From: Onthophagus taurus | Lineage: Eukaryota; Arthropoda; Insecta; Coleoptera; Scarabaeidae | Assembly (NCBI RefSeq): GCF_036711975.1 | Contig: NC_091976.1 | Location: forward strand, 4,712,001 to 4,776,000 | Length of the DNA stretch: 64,000 nt | Reading direction: 5' to 3' | Part shown: positions 10,190 to 20,699 of the stretch, piece after piece | Position numbering within the stretch: the first letter of the stretch is position 1 | Layout: each line of letters begins with the position of its first letter | Position numbers and translations under genes: made by a program | Notes under the pieces: model-generated | Databases searched by the model: none | Told to the model about the DNA's origin: nothing | The model's input: only the letters and a program-made list of their open reading frames with translations

Positions 10190-10370
10190 ATTGACATTTG
10201 TTTTTTTAAAAGGTCTCGTAATTGATTTTGATTTGTCTGCAATTTTTGGATTTGACTGTCATAATATTCAGCATCGTTTGCATCCAATGTACCGAATGAT
10301 ATTTTAGAAATTTGACCTACTACGCCCATTAATCTGCGCTTTCGTAAACTTCTGCAGTTGTGGAACTAAA
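10190..10370 (-). pseudogene. Relic of insect retroviral env (F-type fusion protein)
   Basis: A short minus-strand stretch shows a basic furin-like site (RKRR) followed by a hydrophobic Gly/Val/Ile segment, then FGTLDANDAEYYD and a heptad-like Asn/Gln/Leu helix. This order, cleavage site then fusion-peptide-like segment then coiled coil, matches envelope proteins of insect errantiviruses related to baculovirus F. It is a fragment of well under 100 residues with a frame break at the cleavage site and truncation into a piggyBac scrap, so it is non-functional. No gag, pol or LTR belongs to it nearby. Confidence 0.55.
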
Positions 10371-11783
10371 AAGTTGCTTAGTATGTCAGAATACGGTGCA
10401 CTATGTACCGTAAGTGTTTGCCCTCGCCTCGTCTTTAAAAAATAACTTAGCATCACACACAATGACTTTTGAACTATGTAATGGTCGTTTCTTATGTGAC
10501 CTTTCAGATGTTGAACAAACTGAATTTTGCAGGCTATAAAATTTAAATCTTGCTTCAGTTTGGTCCTTGACTGCGTTTTCGAACTGATTCAGACGGATTT
10601 GCATTTATTGAACCATTCGTTTGTTGGATTCTTACAAAGCGCAGGCGACATTGGTTGCGAATTTTTACAGTCAAATCGGTTTTTTCAAACAATATTGGGC
10701 TGGTTACCGAATTGAAGGACGAAAAGACAAATTTTATTACTATACGAGGAAGTCGACCTACCCCTTGAACAACGATGTCCTTCGAATTGTATTCGTGTAT
10801 TGTGTTTTTACAACAACGTGAAGAAGTTGCTGATTGCACCTTGGTACAGTTTTTCTTGCTATTAGTGCTACCACTAAAGGTTTCGACACATATGAATAAA
10901 AATTCCCACTAATATCAACAAAATAGTATAACAAGGAATAAAACATACATAATAATAATAATAACAATTTATTACCACAATAACATATTACAAAGTCAAA
11001 CAAAAACCAGAGAATAGCCACAATATATGTTTTAAATAACGTAAATGTCAATTCCCATTGTTTCAAATTAAATGGAACGTAATATTCAACTAATGAATAT
11101 TGTGTAGCATTTTTATAATTAGCACAATTATCCTCAAACAAAATATAGAATATCATAATATAAACTCGTTTTCAGGAATGCCGAATTGGTTAAAATCACT
11201 TAATAAATCAATCATTTCGAATAAACGATAAAGCGATAGAAAAGCTGCTCTATTCTTTCTCAAAAATACCCTGACATGCCAAATATTCTGATGAGCCATA
11301 TTTTTGCTTGCAGTTACCACAAATAAGACAATGCAAGCCTCAATTAGGGATTTGGCTACTGCCCGGCTTTTAAACAGTGGAGACGAGTGAGTTCGATTTT
11401 TTAAGGGCGCCATTGACTTAAACAAAGTCCCTATTGAAAACTGCCACAAACCAATTAAGTCCGAACTTAGTAGTAATTACAAAGAAGAACGAACACAAAA
11501 AAGAACAACTTACAATCAAAATATAAATTGAATGAAAATCTATTGACCAATTTAAAATAATTAGTAATAAAATATTGAACGTAATAATCAATGTAATAAT
11601 TTGTTATTTTACCACAATAAATATCAATAAAAGTTATAACCGTAATCCCCAAAAAAAACCGTATTTACATAATCATGCATGTACAAAAACAGCAGGTACA
11701 TCAGTGATAGGTACTAAGATAGGTATAGTACATGAGTAGAAGCAGTAGATATTATTCGTTATCTACACATTGAAAGGCTTGTG
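10371..11783. other. Repeat-derived region, not resolved
   Basis: Several minus-strand frames of 60-130 codons occur (for example 10839-10555 and 11449-11153), but none has a motif I trust. The frame at 11156-10758 looks membrane-like only because of AT-rich codons. The region is probably decayed transposon sequence continuous with the env-like and piggyBac scraps. Confidence 0.35.
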
Positions 11784-12260
11784 CTAAAGCCCGAGAAACC
11801 GTATCCGATTTTCATTATAACGTATGTTTGAAAATTGTGTGGTGTGTGGAAAAGACGATTGTTGATTTAGTATTTCCATTTCCGTTACTATTTTAAAAAT
11901 ACTCGCTTTCGTCCAGGTAACAAGATATGGTCGGAAATTTTTCACAGTAGCTGCCATTGCTTTGAAAAACATATTAATTTCGTTATCTTGAGGTTCTGCA
12001 CTATGTATAAGCTCTTTTATATACCTTTTGAAACTTGCTGTCTTTCCAGCAAATATTTGTGGTGAGTAAAATTTTCTTTCCGTGTTTTGGAATTTGATCG
12101 AAATATTGGCATTGCTAGACGTTTGGTCATTTGTGGGTGAGGCAGAACTACCAGTTTTTGGATATGATCCATGACGAGATGAAATTCGTGACGATTGCTC
12201 TAGTGGATCATCCTCCTCATATTCGCGAACTTCGCCAATGGCTGGTTATACAGTTGACGC
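11784..12260 (-). pseudogene. MADF-BESS type partner gene, 3' fragment
   Basis: On the minus strand the text reads through an acidic/Ser-rich linker into NEINMFFKAMAATVKNF, close to DPTLSFFRSMALTVKTF in the MADF-BESS gene at 48129-54246. This is the C-terminal BESS-like segment of the DNA-binding partner that travels with PIF/Harbinger transposons. The MADF domain is not present and stops interrupt the linker (near 12240). No inverted repeat or transposase partner is joined to it, so it is a stray fragment of an old Harbinger. Confidence 0.6.
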
Positions 12261-12570
12261 TTCATTGCTGGATGGAGTCGGAACGTTCGTAAAACTGTTG
12301 CTTTCATCTTCCACGGTATCCAAAAATTGATTTCAATTTCACTTACAAGAGTGCATACTTTCGTTTTTATGAAATGTTGATCAACAGCAGAAAATGTTTT
12401 AACGGTGACAGCGATTAATACAAAAAAATGTCGATGGTTTGTGCTTTATGTTCCTGTGCTTTTTTATCTGAAATGTACTGATCTGCATTGTTTTAACACT
12501 TATTGTTATAAGAGTAAACTTTCTAAATTAGGAAAAATGTGCTAAAATTTCTTTTAGCAGGAAAAGATAT

Positions 12571-12583
12571 AACAACGATTTCA
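12571..12583. repeat. Target-site duplication, left copy (I-like element)
   Basis: AACAACGATTTCA, identical to 18512-18524 directly after the poly(A) tail. Direct repeats of this length are the normal product of target-primed reverse transcription. Confidence 0.9.
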
Positions 12584-13115
12584 CCCGCGGGGGAGCTGGA
12601 CCCCCACCGGGCGCGTCCCCAGGTGGCGGATAGGGGAACGCTCGCTTCGACGAGTATCGGGTTAACCCGACGCGGACCAACCAGCCGGACTTCTATAGTC
12701 TGTTTTTTGCCAGGACCGGCACGGCACCGGCTTGTTACGTCTCTTGTTCTTCGTCTTCTTTTTCGTTTTTATGTGATTGGCACGTATTTTGGAAACCCTG
12801 GGAGTGCTGACGAAGCCTCCGGTGTCTCGGCCGGGGGTGGAGGAGGCTGATGTGAGCTTGCTCTGCCGAGGGGGGACTGGGTACGTGTCAGAGGCCAGCC
12901 ACTTCGGGCCCTGATCAGGTAGTGTAGAATGGATGCGGAGGTCGGAATCCGCATTGCCCCGAACGAGTATCGATTCGTCCGTGTTTATCCGGAATCGATA
13001 AAATGAGGGTTGGGCCCCGGGGAACTGGGGTAGGTTTCTTTAACCGAGGGTATACCCGTTCCCAACCATTCTCAGCCCGTTCCTTTCTACACGAAGCGCT
13101 GGTGAACCCAATAGA

Positions 13116-14435
13116 ATGGAAAATCCTACGAGAAAACCCATTCAAGAGGCGCCCGCCTCTAAAAAAACGGGCAACTTGACGAACTCGGAAAAGGAGGTCA
13201 CTCCCCGGTTCCTTGTCGTCAAGGCTTTGAACGGTTTGTCGTTCGACAAACTTAGCCCGTTCGTGTTGCAAAAGCAATTGTACGGTTTGTATGGAGATTT
13301 CAAATCTATTAAGAAAACCAGAGAAGGTTTGTTGCTTGAAACCGCGTCTGCGGCACAAGCCAAAAGAGTCATGGCCAGCGAGCGAATAGGAGATATTGAT
13401 GTGGAGGTTAACCCTCATAGAGCCTTGAATACCTCGAAAGGCATTGTTTACTGTCCTGATTTGTTGAATTGCTCCGTGGAAGAAATCCAGATGGAACTGA
13501 GGTCACAAGGAGTAATAGAGGTGAGGAGAATCAAATCTAAAAGAGAGGGTGTTCTCAGCGACACCCCCAATCATATACTGACGTTTAATAGCCCTATTTT
13601 GCCGAAAAAAGTCAAGGCCGCTTATTACTCATTGGATGTCAGGCTATACATACCGGCTCCAATGAGATGCTTTAAGTGTCAACGATATGGTCACACATCC
13701 CTTCGATGTGAGGCCTTACAAATTTGTGTATGCGGGAAAGCTATCCACGAGGGACGACCTTGCGAGGATCCCCTCGTTTGTGTTAATTGCGGTGGACCGC
13801 ATTCAGCTCGGTCCAGATCCTGCCCCGTCTTCAAAAAAGAAGCGGCGATACAAGAAATAAGGACGAAGGATAAATTATCGTACGTTGAGGCAAAACGAAA
13901 ACTCCAACAAACGACGGTACGCATGCCCACTCAGGGAGTGTCGTATTCGTCTGCAACCGCTTCTATGCCCAAGTATGATAGTCTGATTAAAGACCTAATA
14001 CCCGCGATTGTAGCCGCCATCAAGCCGCTAATTAAATCGGAAGTAAAGGCGAAGGTTCAACCCTCGACCAGCACTTCCGGAAATCTAGGGGTGTTCAAAA
14101 TTCCCCTGCCGGTGGATCTCACCGACAACGTGGAAACCTCAAGTCAGTTCTCCCATACGGAGTCTGAAAAGAGGAAACGTGAAGGAGCGTTAAGCTCTTC
14201 GACTGACGATTTGTCGGAAACTTCTACCGACAATAATCGCAAAAAGAAGAAGGGATGGCAGAAGGGAAGGCCTCGTAACGTTACGACGCCCCCTAACGCA
14301 ACCGCAGGTGGCGGCACACAGCCACCGCCTAGACAACCCCCAGGCGGATCTATGGCGATGAAAGCGTCACCGACGCCGTCGCGCCGATCGTCCGTTGGGG
14401 GTCCCCCGTCAGCTTCTCCTGCAAAGGAAAGTTGA
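13116..14435 (+). CDS. ORF1 Gag-like protein of I-like element
   Basis: A 439-residue protein. Residues about 28-160 form the RRM-like region typical of I-factor-like ORF1 proteins. Residues about 185-240 contain CCHC knuckles beginning CFKCQRYGHTSLRC, then a Cys-rich middle motif and CVNCGGPHSARSRSCP. The C-terminal 130 residues are Ser/Thr/Pro-rich and basic. Function: RNA binding and ribonucleoprotein assembly. The frame is intact from ATG to TGA and the protein length is normal. The start fits because it follows a long GC-rich leader and no upstream in-frame ATG gives homologous sequence. Confidence 0.95.
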   Translation: MENPTRKPIQEAPASKKTGNLTNSEKEVTPRFLVVKALNGLSFDKLSPFVLQKQLYGLYGDFKSIKKTREGLLLETASAAQAKRVMASERIGDIDVEVNPHRALNTSKGIVYCPDLLNCSVEEIQMELRSQGVIEVRRIKSKREGVLSDTPNHILTFNSPILPKKVKAAYYSLDVRLYIPAPMRCFKCQRYGHTSLRCEALQICVCGKAIHEGRPCEDPLVCVNCGGPHSARSRSCPVFKKEAAIQEIRTKDKLSYVEAKRKLQQTTVRMPTQGVSYSSATASMPKYDSLIKDLIPAIVAAIKPLIKSEVKAKVQPSTSTSGNLGVFKIPLPVDLTDNVETSSQFSHTESEKRKREGALSSSTDDLSETSTDNNRKKKKGWQKGRPRNVTTPPNATAGGGTQPPPRQPPGGSMAMKASPTPSRRSSVGGPPSASPAKES

Positions 14436-14800
14436 TTGTTTTAATATAGATATTATTTACATAAATGTCTGTTTTTGTCTTTTATTTATTTATTATAGAA
14501 CATTTATTTATCTACATGTTTGTCCGTCCGTTTACACATTTATTTTATTTATTTTTCATAGAGCTTTTATTTACATACCTGTTTGTCCGTCCGTTTACAC
14601 TTTTATTTTATTTATTTATTATAGAGCATTATTTATTTTCCTGTTTTTTCCGTCTTTTTACATTTTATTTTATTTTATCTATTTATTTGTATAGTTTTAT
14701 TTATACACTTATTTATTTATTTATTTATTCTTATAGTTTATTTACACTTGTTTGTTATTTATTTGTTTATACGTCTCAGTCAGCTGGTTCAAAATAAAAT
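14436..14800 (+). repeat. Inter-ORF T-rich repeats with TGTTTGTCCGTCC cores
   Basis: Between ORF1 and the conserved start of ORF2, a roughly 62-bp unit recurs: TGTTTGTCCGTCC at 14517 and 14580 and a decayed TGTTTTTTCCGTC at 14642, each followed by TTTACA and a TTTATTTA tract ending ATAGAG. The same unit recurs in the 3' UTR (18113-18366). The part from 14752 is nominally read as the N-terminus of ORF2. Confidence 0.85.
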
Positions 14801-17800
14801 TAAATCCTTTAAAATTCGATAAATCCACAACCAACATCATTCAGTGGAACTGTAACGGATTGGTTCGACATTATTGCGAACTAAAGTCCCTAATGAACCA
14901 GTATGACCCTTTGTGTGTTTGTCTTCAAGAGACTCACTTAGCACCGGAACAGAGCTATAATCTTAAACGCTACGAAACTTTCCGCGTCGACTGCCCCCGT
15001 AACCTACGGGCGAAAGGGGGGGTGGCGCTACTAGTCAAGAGACCGCACGTGGCGATCCCGGTTGCCGTCACCAGCAACCTACAGGTCGTTGCGGTCCGTC
15101 TGCGGAGTCCATTTCGGGTCACGGTTTGTTGCATTTACTTGCCAAATCCTGAATGGACTTTAAACGACCTACGTAGCCTTATAGCTCAGCTTCCCCGTCC
15201 CTTTTTGCTTCTGGGCGATTTCAACGCCCACAGTCCCATGTGGGGCTGCAACCGCCGAGACGCCCAGGGGAGCAGTATCGAAACACTCCTGGAGGACGAG
15301 GGACTTGTTCTGTTGAATACCGGCGATCCCACACACCTGGCTGCCAGGTCGGGCGCTTTAACGGCTGTCGATTTGTCCATCGCTTCTCCGTCGATAGCTC
15401 CAAGATTATTCTGGAGCACGGCGGAGCATCTATCCTTTAGCGACCACGTCCCCATAATAGTATCGATTCCTGGTCAAACCGAAAACCACGAAACACCGAG
15501 AAAGTGGATTCTCGAGAAGGCGGACTGGACGCGATTCGCGCTCCGGCTCCGGAAACCGACCTTCAACGGTGACGTGGAACACGACGTGGCCGCTTTTACG
15601 CGTGCCATTCAAAACGCCGCAGAGGAATCGATACCGCGCAGTAGCGGACGTGTGAGGACGGGCTCCGTTCCCTGGTGGAACCCCGAAATCGAAACAGCCG
15701 TTAAAGCAAAGAAAGCCGCATACAATCGCTTTAAGAATCTATCCACGCCTGAGCGTCTGATAGAATTCAAAAAAGCGAGGGCCAAAGCGAGACGTCTTAT
15801 GCTCGCGGCCAAACGAAATAGTTGGAAAAACTTCGTCTCTTCCCTGACCGGCAAAACCTCCCCCGTCGAGGTGTGGAGAAAGATCGGAGCCATCAAGGGG
15901 GCCGGATACTACGGCCCCATATCAGAAATTCTGGACGATGACAACTCTCTGACCTACAGAGAGGACATCGCCGAGGCCCTGGGCCGACATTTCGAGCGGA
16001 CGAGCTCCTCGTCCAACTACGATGGCGATTTCCGGCGAAATAAAAGAACTCGAGAATCAACCCCTCTAAATTTCTGGAGTGAGGGTGAGATATCGTATAA
16101 CTCACCCTTCACGATGAAAGAGCTGTGTGAGTCTCTGAAGACGGCAAAACCATCTGCGGCCGGCCAAGATGGGATTCGGTACGAATTCGTCAAACACCTT
16201 CCCGAGGACTGGCTGGAACTGTTACTGGACCTATACAATAACGTATGGTCTTCCGGTACCTTTCCACCGTCCTGGAAGACTTCGTTGATCGTACCAATCT
16301 TGAAACAGGGCAAAGATCCGACGTCGGTGAACAGCTACAGACCGATCAGTCTTACTTGTTGTCTTAGTAAGTTGTTCGAAAAAATGGTGAATTCCAGATT
16401 CGTGTGGGTGCTGGAAAGTAAGCGACTCCTCGCCGACCATCAATTTGGTTTCAGGCAGGGTCGCTCTACCACCGACAACTTGGTCCTCCTGGAGCGCGCC
16501 GTTCAGGACGCTTTCTTCAAGAGAGAGCATCTGGTTGCCGTTTTCTTCGACATCGAAAAAGCCTACGATATGACCTGGCGATACGGCATCCTCGAGCAAC
16601 TCCACGCTTGGGGTTTTCGGGGAAAACTCCCCGTGGCCGTATCGTCTTTCCTCGAAAACCGAAACTTCAGAGTTCGGGTAGGCAACAGTCTGTCGGAACT
16701 GAAAACTTTAGAAAACGGTATACCACAAGGCTCCACCCTGAGCGTGACGTTGTTCCTGGTAGCCATGAACTCCATCACATCCGGTCTGGATGCCGACGTC
16801 GGCAGGTGCCTATACGTCGATGACTTGGCCATTTTTTACAGCGGGAGTGACATGGCGGTAATGGAGCGTACGCTACAAACGGCGATCAACAAAATAAACG
16901 AAAATGCCTGTTATAGAGGTTTTAAAATCTCCAGAGATAAAACCAAATCCGTACATTTCTGCAGATTACGCCGCGAACATACGGACCCTAGCTTGCGAGT
17001 GTCCGACTCGCGAATCGAGTGCGTACCATCGATGCGGTTCTTAGGCGTCATCCTCGACAGAGGACTACGGTGGACGCATCACGTGGAGGACCTTTTGGCC
17101 CGCGGCAAGAAAGCGCTGAACACAGTGCGCATGGTGTCCAATACTCGGTGGGGTGCGGATTCGTCTGTCCTGCTGAGGCTGCACCATGCCCTCGTGCTGC
17201 CGATCCTGGACTACGGGGCGGTGGCGTACGCGTCGGCGAGACAGTCCCTGCTTAAAAAGCTAGACACTATCCACAACCTGGGACTGAGATATGCCATCGG
17301 GGCCTTTCCCACAACCCCCACAAGCAGCTTATACTGCGAGTGTGGCGTGCCGTCCCTGTGGAAAAGGAGAGAAAAGGCGCTATTGTCGTATGCCTCGAAA
17401 ATAAGCGCGCGGCCGCACCACCCGGTTCACGGGTGTATCTTTGAGGTAGGGCTGCCGTACGAGCGCAGGCCGACTGTCACCCGACCGTGTGCCGTGCGAT
17501 TAGCCGAATTACAGCGCGAGATGGATTGGACCCTGCCCGTGGTAACTTCTGTAGAGGCGGGAGGCCCGGAGCCCTGGATCGAGGACGCCGGGAACGTCCC
17601 GACGGTCGATCCCGAGACACAACCCGCTCCTGATCTAAAATTTGTTTTGAGCCACATTAAGCAACGAATAATGGGGAAGTGGCAACAGGAGTGGGACGAT
17701 ACGGGCAACCGGGGTTTTCGAGCGGTAAAGCCTGAAGTGGAGGGCTGGAGATTTCCAATCTCTCTGTCCCGGGAGGACCAGGTTATATACCACCGACTCC

Positions 17801-18036
17801 GTCTGGGACACACGGCCCTGACCTCCTCTCACCTTCTAAAGGGAGAGGAGCAACCTCGATGCGACGACTGTGACGAGTTTTTGACCGTCACACACATCAT
17901 TTTAAATTGTCGTCGTTTTACAAACTTGAGGAACCGCATAAACATAAATATCGAGGCCCCCTTCAATATATCCTCGCAAAACATAAAAAAGGTGTTGTCA
18001 TTTATAAAAGAGGCAGGACTGCGCAGTAAAATTTAA
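14752..18036 (+). CDS. ORF2 endonuclease / reverse transcriptase of I-like element
   Basis: A 1094-codon intact frame. The first about 25 residues come from the repeat region, so the real start is uncertain; the conserved part begins at IIQWNCNGL. APE endonuclease spans about residues 26-240 (QETHL, GDFNAH, SDHVPI). RT spans about 440-760 with SYRPISLTCCLSKLFEKM, GIPQGSTLS and the catalytic YVDD at 688-691. The C-terminus keeps the RLRLGHTALTSSHLL and CDDCDEFLTVTHIILNCRRF His/Cys motif seen in I-clade proteins. The stretch between RT thumb and this motif shows none of the RNase H blocks that many I-clade elements carry. It nicks DNA and reverse-transcribes the element RNA. Confidence 0.93.
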   Translation: MLFICLYVSVSWFKIKLNPLKFDKSTTNIIQWNCNGLVRHYCELKSLMNQYDPLCVCLQETHLAPEQSYNLKRYETFRVDCPRNLRAKGGVALLVKRPHVAIPVAVTSNLQVVAVRLRSPFRVTVCCIYLPNPEWTLNDLRSLIAQLPRPFLLLGDFNAHSPMWGCNRRDAQGSSIETLLEDEGLVLLNTGDPTHLAARSGALTAVDLSIASPSIAPRLFWSTAEHLSFSDHVPIIVSIPGQTENHETPRKWILEKADWTRFALRLRKPTFNGDVEHDVAAFTRAIQNAAEESIPRSSGRVRTGSVPWWNPEIETAVKAKKAAYNRFKNLSTPERLIEFKKARAKARRLMLAAKRNSWKNFVSSLTGKTSPVEVWRKIGAIKGAGYYGPISEILDDDNSLTYREDIAEALGRHFERTSSSSNYDGDFRRNKRTRESTPLNFWSEGEISYNSPFTMKELCESLKTAKPSAAGQDGIRYEFVKHLPEDWLELLLDLYNNVWSSGTFPPSWKTSLIVPILKQGKDPTSVNSYRPISLTCCLSKLFEKMVNSRFVWVLESKRLLADHQFGFRQGRSTTDNLVLLERAVQDAFFKREHLVAVFFDIEKAYDMTWRYGILEQLHAWGFRGKLPVAVSSFLENRNFRVRVGNSLSELKTLENGIPQGSTLSVTLFLVAMNSITSGLDADVGRCLYVDDLAIFYSGSDMAVMERTLQTAINKINENACYRGFKISRDKTKSVHFCRLRREHTDPSLRVSDSRIECVPSMRFLGVILDRGLRWTHHVEDLLARGKKALNTVRMVSNTRWGADSSVLLRLHHALVLPILDYGAVAYASARQSLLKKLDTIHNLGLRYAIGAFPTTPTSSLYCECGVPSLWKRREKALLSYASKISARPHHPVHGCIFEVGLPYERRPTVTRPCAVRLAELQREMDWTLPVVTSVEAGGPEPWIEDAGNVPTVDPETQPAPDLKFVLSHIKQRIMGKWQQEWDDTGNRGFRAVKPEVEGWRFPISLSREDQVIYHRLRLGHTALTSSHLLKGEEQPRCDDCDEFLTVTHIILNCRRFTNLRNRININIEAPFNISSQNIKKVLSFIKEAGLRSKI

Positions 18037-18400
18037 TTAATTAATTAATTAACTATATGTCTAGTTGTGTCCTTTAAATTATTTACTATAGAGTTCTTTT
18101 TATTTACCTTCGTGTTTGTCCGTCCACTTACATTTTTAACTATTTATTTATTTATCATAGAGTTTGTTTATTTACTTACCTGTTTGTCCGTCCATTTACA
18201 CTTGTTGCTTATTTATTATAGTTTTATTTTACTTACCTGTTTGTCCGTCCTTTTACACTTGTTGCTTATTTATTATAGTTTTATTTTACTTACCTGTTTG
18301 TCCGTCCTTTTACACTTGTTGCTAATTTATTATAGTTTTTATTTTTACTTACTTGTTTGTCCGTCCTTTTACACTTCACCTGTTCATGTACACAGTTACA
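18037..18400 (+). repeat. 3' UTR tandem array of the same ~57-bp unit
   Basis: TGTTTGTCCGTCC cores start at 18113, 18181, 18238, 18295 and 18354, giving spacings of 68, 57, 57 and 59 bp. Each unit continues TTTACACTTGTTGC and a TTATTTATTATAG tract. The array lies between the ORF2 stop and the poly(A) tail and matches the inter-ORF repeats. Confidence 0.9.
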
Positions 18401-18477
18401 TTTAAGAGTGATCTTACAAGTGAGATCCACGTCTAATCACTACGATGGCCTTAATGACCTTAGATGTCGATGGGCCT

Positions 18478-18511
<34 letters not shown>

Positions 18512-18514
<3 letters not shown>

Positions 18515-18524
18515 AACGATTTCA
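18512..18524. repeat. Target-site duplication, right copy (I-like element)
   Basis: Matches 12571-12583 base for base; the first two A residues cannot be told from the poly(A) tail. Confidence 0.9.
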
Positions 18525-19168
18525 TATCTACTTGATATTGCATCTATTAAATGTGTTACTTCTATCAACGATCTTAAGTATGTCTTTCTGAAAGCTATGA
18601 AACAATTGGGGTTTATTCTAAGAACTACTTATATCTTTTCTAATCTTGATTGCGTAAAATCTGCTTATATGGCACATGTTAATAGCATTCTTTTTTTCTT
18701 TCGGTGGTTTAGAATCCAATGTATCACATGTACATGGACCGTTTAGAGTCGGTTTGTTAGATGCCTCGCTCTGTACAAACTTGTTACTGGGCTTATTGAT
18801 GTCCCCAACCGTCCTTTTATCTTTAATTAATATCAATGTCCCGCAATATTGCACTCATGATAGTTTACTGTTTAGGATCCCTCAGCGTTTACTGCCTATA
18901 CTAATTAGGCCAACCTGCGCGTATTAAACACTTATAACAAAGTTTGCCAAATGATGGATTTATTTAATTGTTCTTTTCTATCGTTTAAAAAACAATCTAC
19001 TTACTTAAATTGCTTTTTAGTTATTCTTTTTGATTATTTTTTTTTATGTAAACAACATATTTCTTCACCTTTATAGTTTATTATGTAATCTTTTGTTTGT
19101 TGTTAATTTTTGTAGATGCTTCATTGCGATTAACCTGTCAGTATCCCGAATTGAATAAATAAATAAAG
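18525..19168 (+). pseudogene. 3' fragment of an older non-LTR retrotransposon
   Basis: Translations in shifting frames give LGFILRTTYIFSNLDCVKSA and, further on, a LLGLIDVPNRPF-like stretch, which correspond to the segment after the RT thumb in the element at 36998-38483 (there MLGFIMRSTSSFVSVDAIKN). It ends with GAATTGAATAAATAAATAAA at about 19149-19168, a typical simple 3' tail. The I-like element at 12584-18511 is inserted in it; only a short piece of the host element precedes the left target duplication. Stops and frameshifts make it inert. Confidence 0.7.
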
Positions 19169-20239
19169 GTACTCACCGTACTTGCGGATTCCAGCATGGA
19201 GAATCGTTGCTGTAGGAGATGTACGCTGACTACAGATTCCTTGTCATACACGACTTTTAATTTTGTCCACATTTCCTTTGCTGTGTTGTATGATCAAATA
19301 TGTGTCAATGGGCCTTCTGCTAGCTATTTCTAGACAGCCTTTTCTAGACAGATACTAACAAGAAAATACATAAAAGCGCGCACTTTTGCAGGGTTGCAAA
19401 CCAATGATAACTAAACTTTAAAATTCAAAAATTTACAAATGTGTTATTATTACAAATTGTGAAAGGGCAAACAATTTTTTTTAAATGTGAAAAGAAAATA
19501 TGTTAATAAATGTAATTATGTCTGTCATTATGTTGGTGTTCTTTGATTCTAATTGTTAATGATTGAACTAAGCTTTGAATATCAACAACATTTTTGCGAT
19601 TAAAATTTTGTTGGCTATGTAACTGTAAAGAAAACGCTATTAAATCGCATTCAATACTAAATTCGGTTGCATTTAACGACTTACTTGTTGATTTTTGAGA
19701 ATATAAGTTTTCTTCTACAACAGTACTACCCCTGTATTTTGTTTTGGAAAGTGAATTTGTGTCATTATGCGTAAATTCAGATCTTTGCAAATATGGTGTT
19801 TACAACATTGCAGCAAACTGATTTCTTATTATCATGTTTTTCTAAATGGTTCTTATACGTGTAAATACTAGTAAATTGTTGCATACACTGAAAGTATGTA
19901 CACGTAAACTTAAAAATAGATGGAACTTTATGAAAAGTCTTCAAATAATATAGTAACTCTGAACTTAAATTAAACATAAGGTTACACAAAATGCAAGTAA
20001 AATGATATATTTAAATTAAAGTAGTTTTGTCTGGTTACCAAGCTGCGCAAGTAGGCTATCAATCACATTTACATTGCCTTCCGTTATTTAAAAAAAATAC
20101 GGAGCAACAAATTGCCATACCAATTTACTTATTGGCGAGAATTCCAAATTAAAAACGTATATTAGTTTCATAGTAATATCAAGACATTCAATAAAATAAT
20201 TTAACTATAGCGTGCATATCAAATTCTTGAAGATTTATT
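19169..20239. other. Region with a possible C2H2-finger relic
   Basis: Two minus-strand frames, 19989-19777 and 19790-19503, are probably one broken gene. The first holds FTCTYFQCMQQFTSIYTYKN followed by HLEKH, spaced like a degenerate C2H2 finger. The second contains LIAFSLQLHSQQNFNRKNVV, resembling a motif that I associate with uncharacterised repetitive insect proteins. I do not recognise the family with confidence. The rest of the interval shows no supported feature. Confidence 0.35.
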
Positions 20240-20242
20240 TTG

Positions 20243-20520
20243 TCAGTACCTACTATAATTATCATGCGTGCCTATCCACCTACCAGGAAATTCTGCAGTT
20301 AGGTAGCGGCTCACTAACTGCGCATTATGAGCGGGAGCTCCGTTCTGTTGAAAATAAATATTATTTAACCGAATAAGAGGAATATCATCCAAAATATCTG
20401 GCAAAGTTTCTTGCAAGATGGCCAAATAGCGATTAGCGCAAAGGTTTCCTTCATATATTTTATAAACAATTCGTGGTCCAATAATAAAACATGCCACGCT
20501 AAAACCAAATTTTCCTTAAC
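20243..20520 (-). pseudogene. mariner (DD41D-like) transposase fragment
   Basis: The frame carries IIGPRIVYKIYEGNLCANRY, then YFQQNGAPAHNAQLVSRYLT and FPGRWIG, the segment around the second catalytic position of the DD41D mariner at 26467-30066 (there YFQHDGAPAHFARQV and FPGRWIG). The expected second Asp is Asn here (QQNGAPAH), so this copy would be catalytically dead even without its truncation. Both ends of the gene are missing. Confidence 0.75.
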
Positions 20521-20699
20521 GCTCCCGCTGAATTACAATGCTAGTTTTTATTTACTAAAAATAACCAACAGAAGAACGAATAAATGAAACAATGAAAAAC
20601 TATAATTTAATGACAAAAATTAGAATCAATAACATATGTATAAAAAAATAAAGACTTAAAATTATAAAAAAATGAAAACTGTTCGATATGCTGACCATT

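Larger units (their letters stand above)
12584..18511 (+). mobile_element. Full-length I-like non-LTR retrotransposon
   Basis: A 5.9-kb element with GC-rich 5' leader (12584-13115), ORF1 (13116-14435), a T-rich inter-ORF region, ORF2 (14752-18036), a T-rich 3' UTR and a poly(A) run (18482-18513). It is flanked by a perfect 13-bp target-site duplication AACAACGATTTCA at 12571-12583 and 18512-18524, which fixes both ends (the 3' limit is ambiguous within the A run). It sits inside an older non-LTR fragment that resumes at 18525. Higher GC than surroundings and intact frames point to a recent insertion. Confidence 0.95.

Noticed and set aside
10758-11156. 132-codon frame with hydrophobic segments, possible membrane protein
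   Set aside because: Driven by TTTATTATT-type codons; no motif, and adjoining sequence is transposon debris.
18113-18366. Evenly spaced repeats resembling a CRISPR array
   Set aside because: Units are near-identical throughout with no unique spacers, in a eukaryotic retrotransposon UTR.
18067-18405. 112-codon plus frame with repeated Leu/Ser/Val units
   Set aside because: Translation of the 3' UTR tandem repeats of the I-like element.
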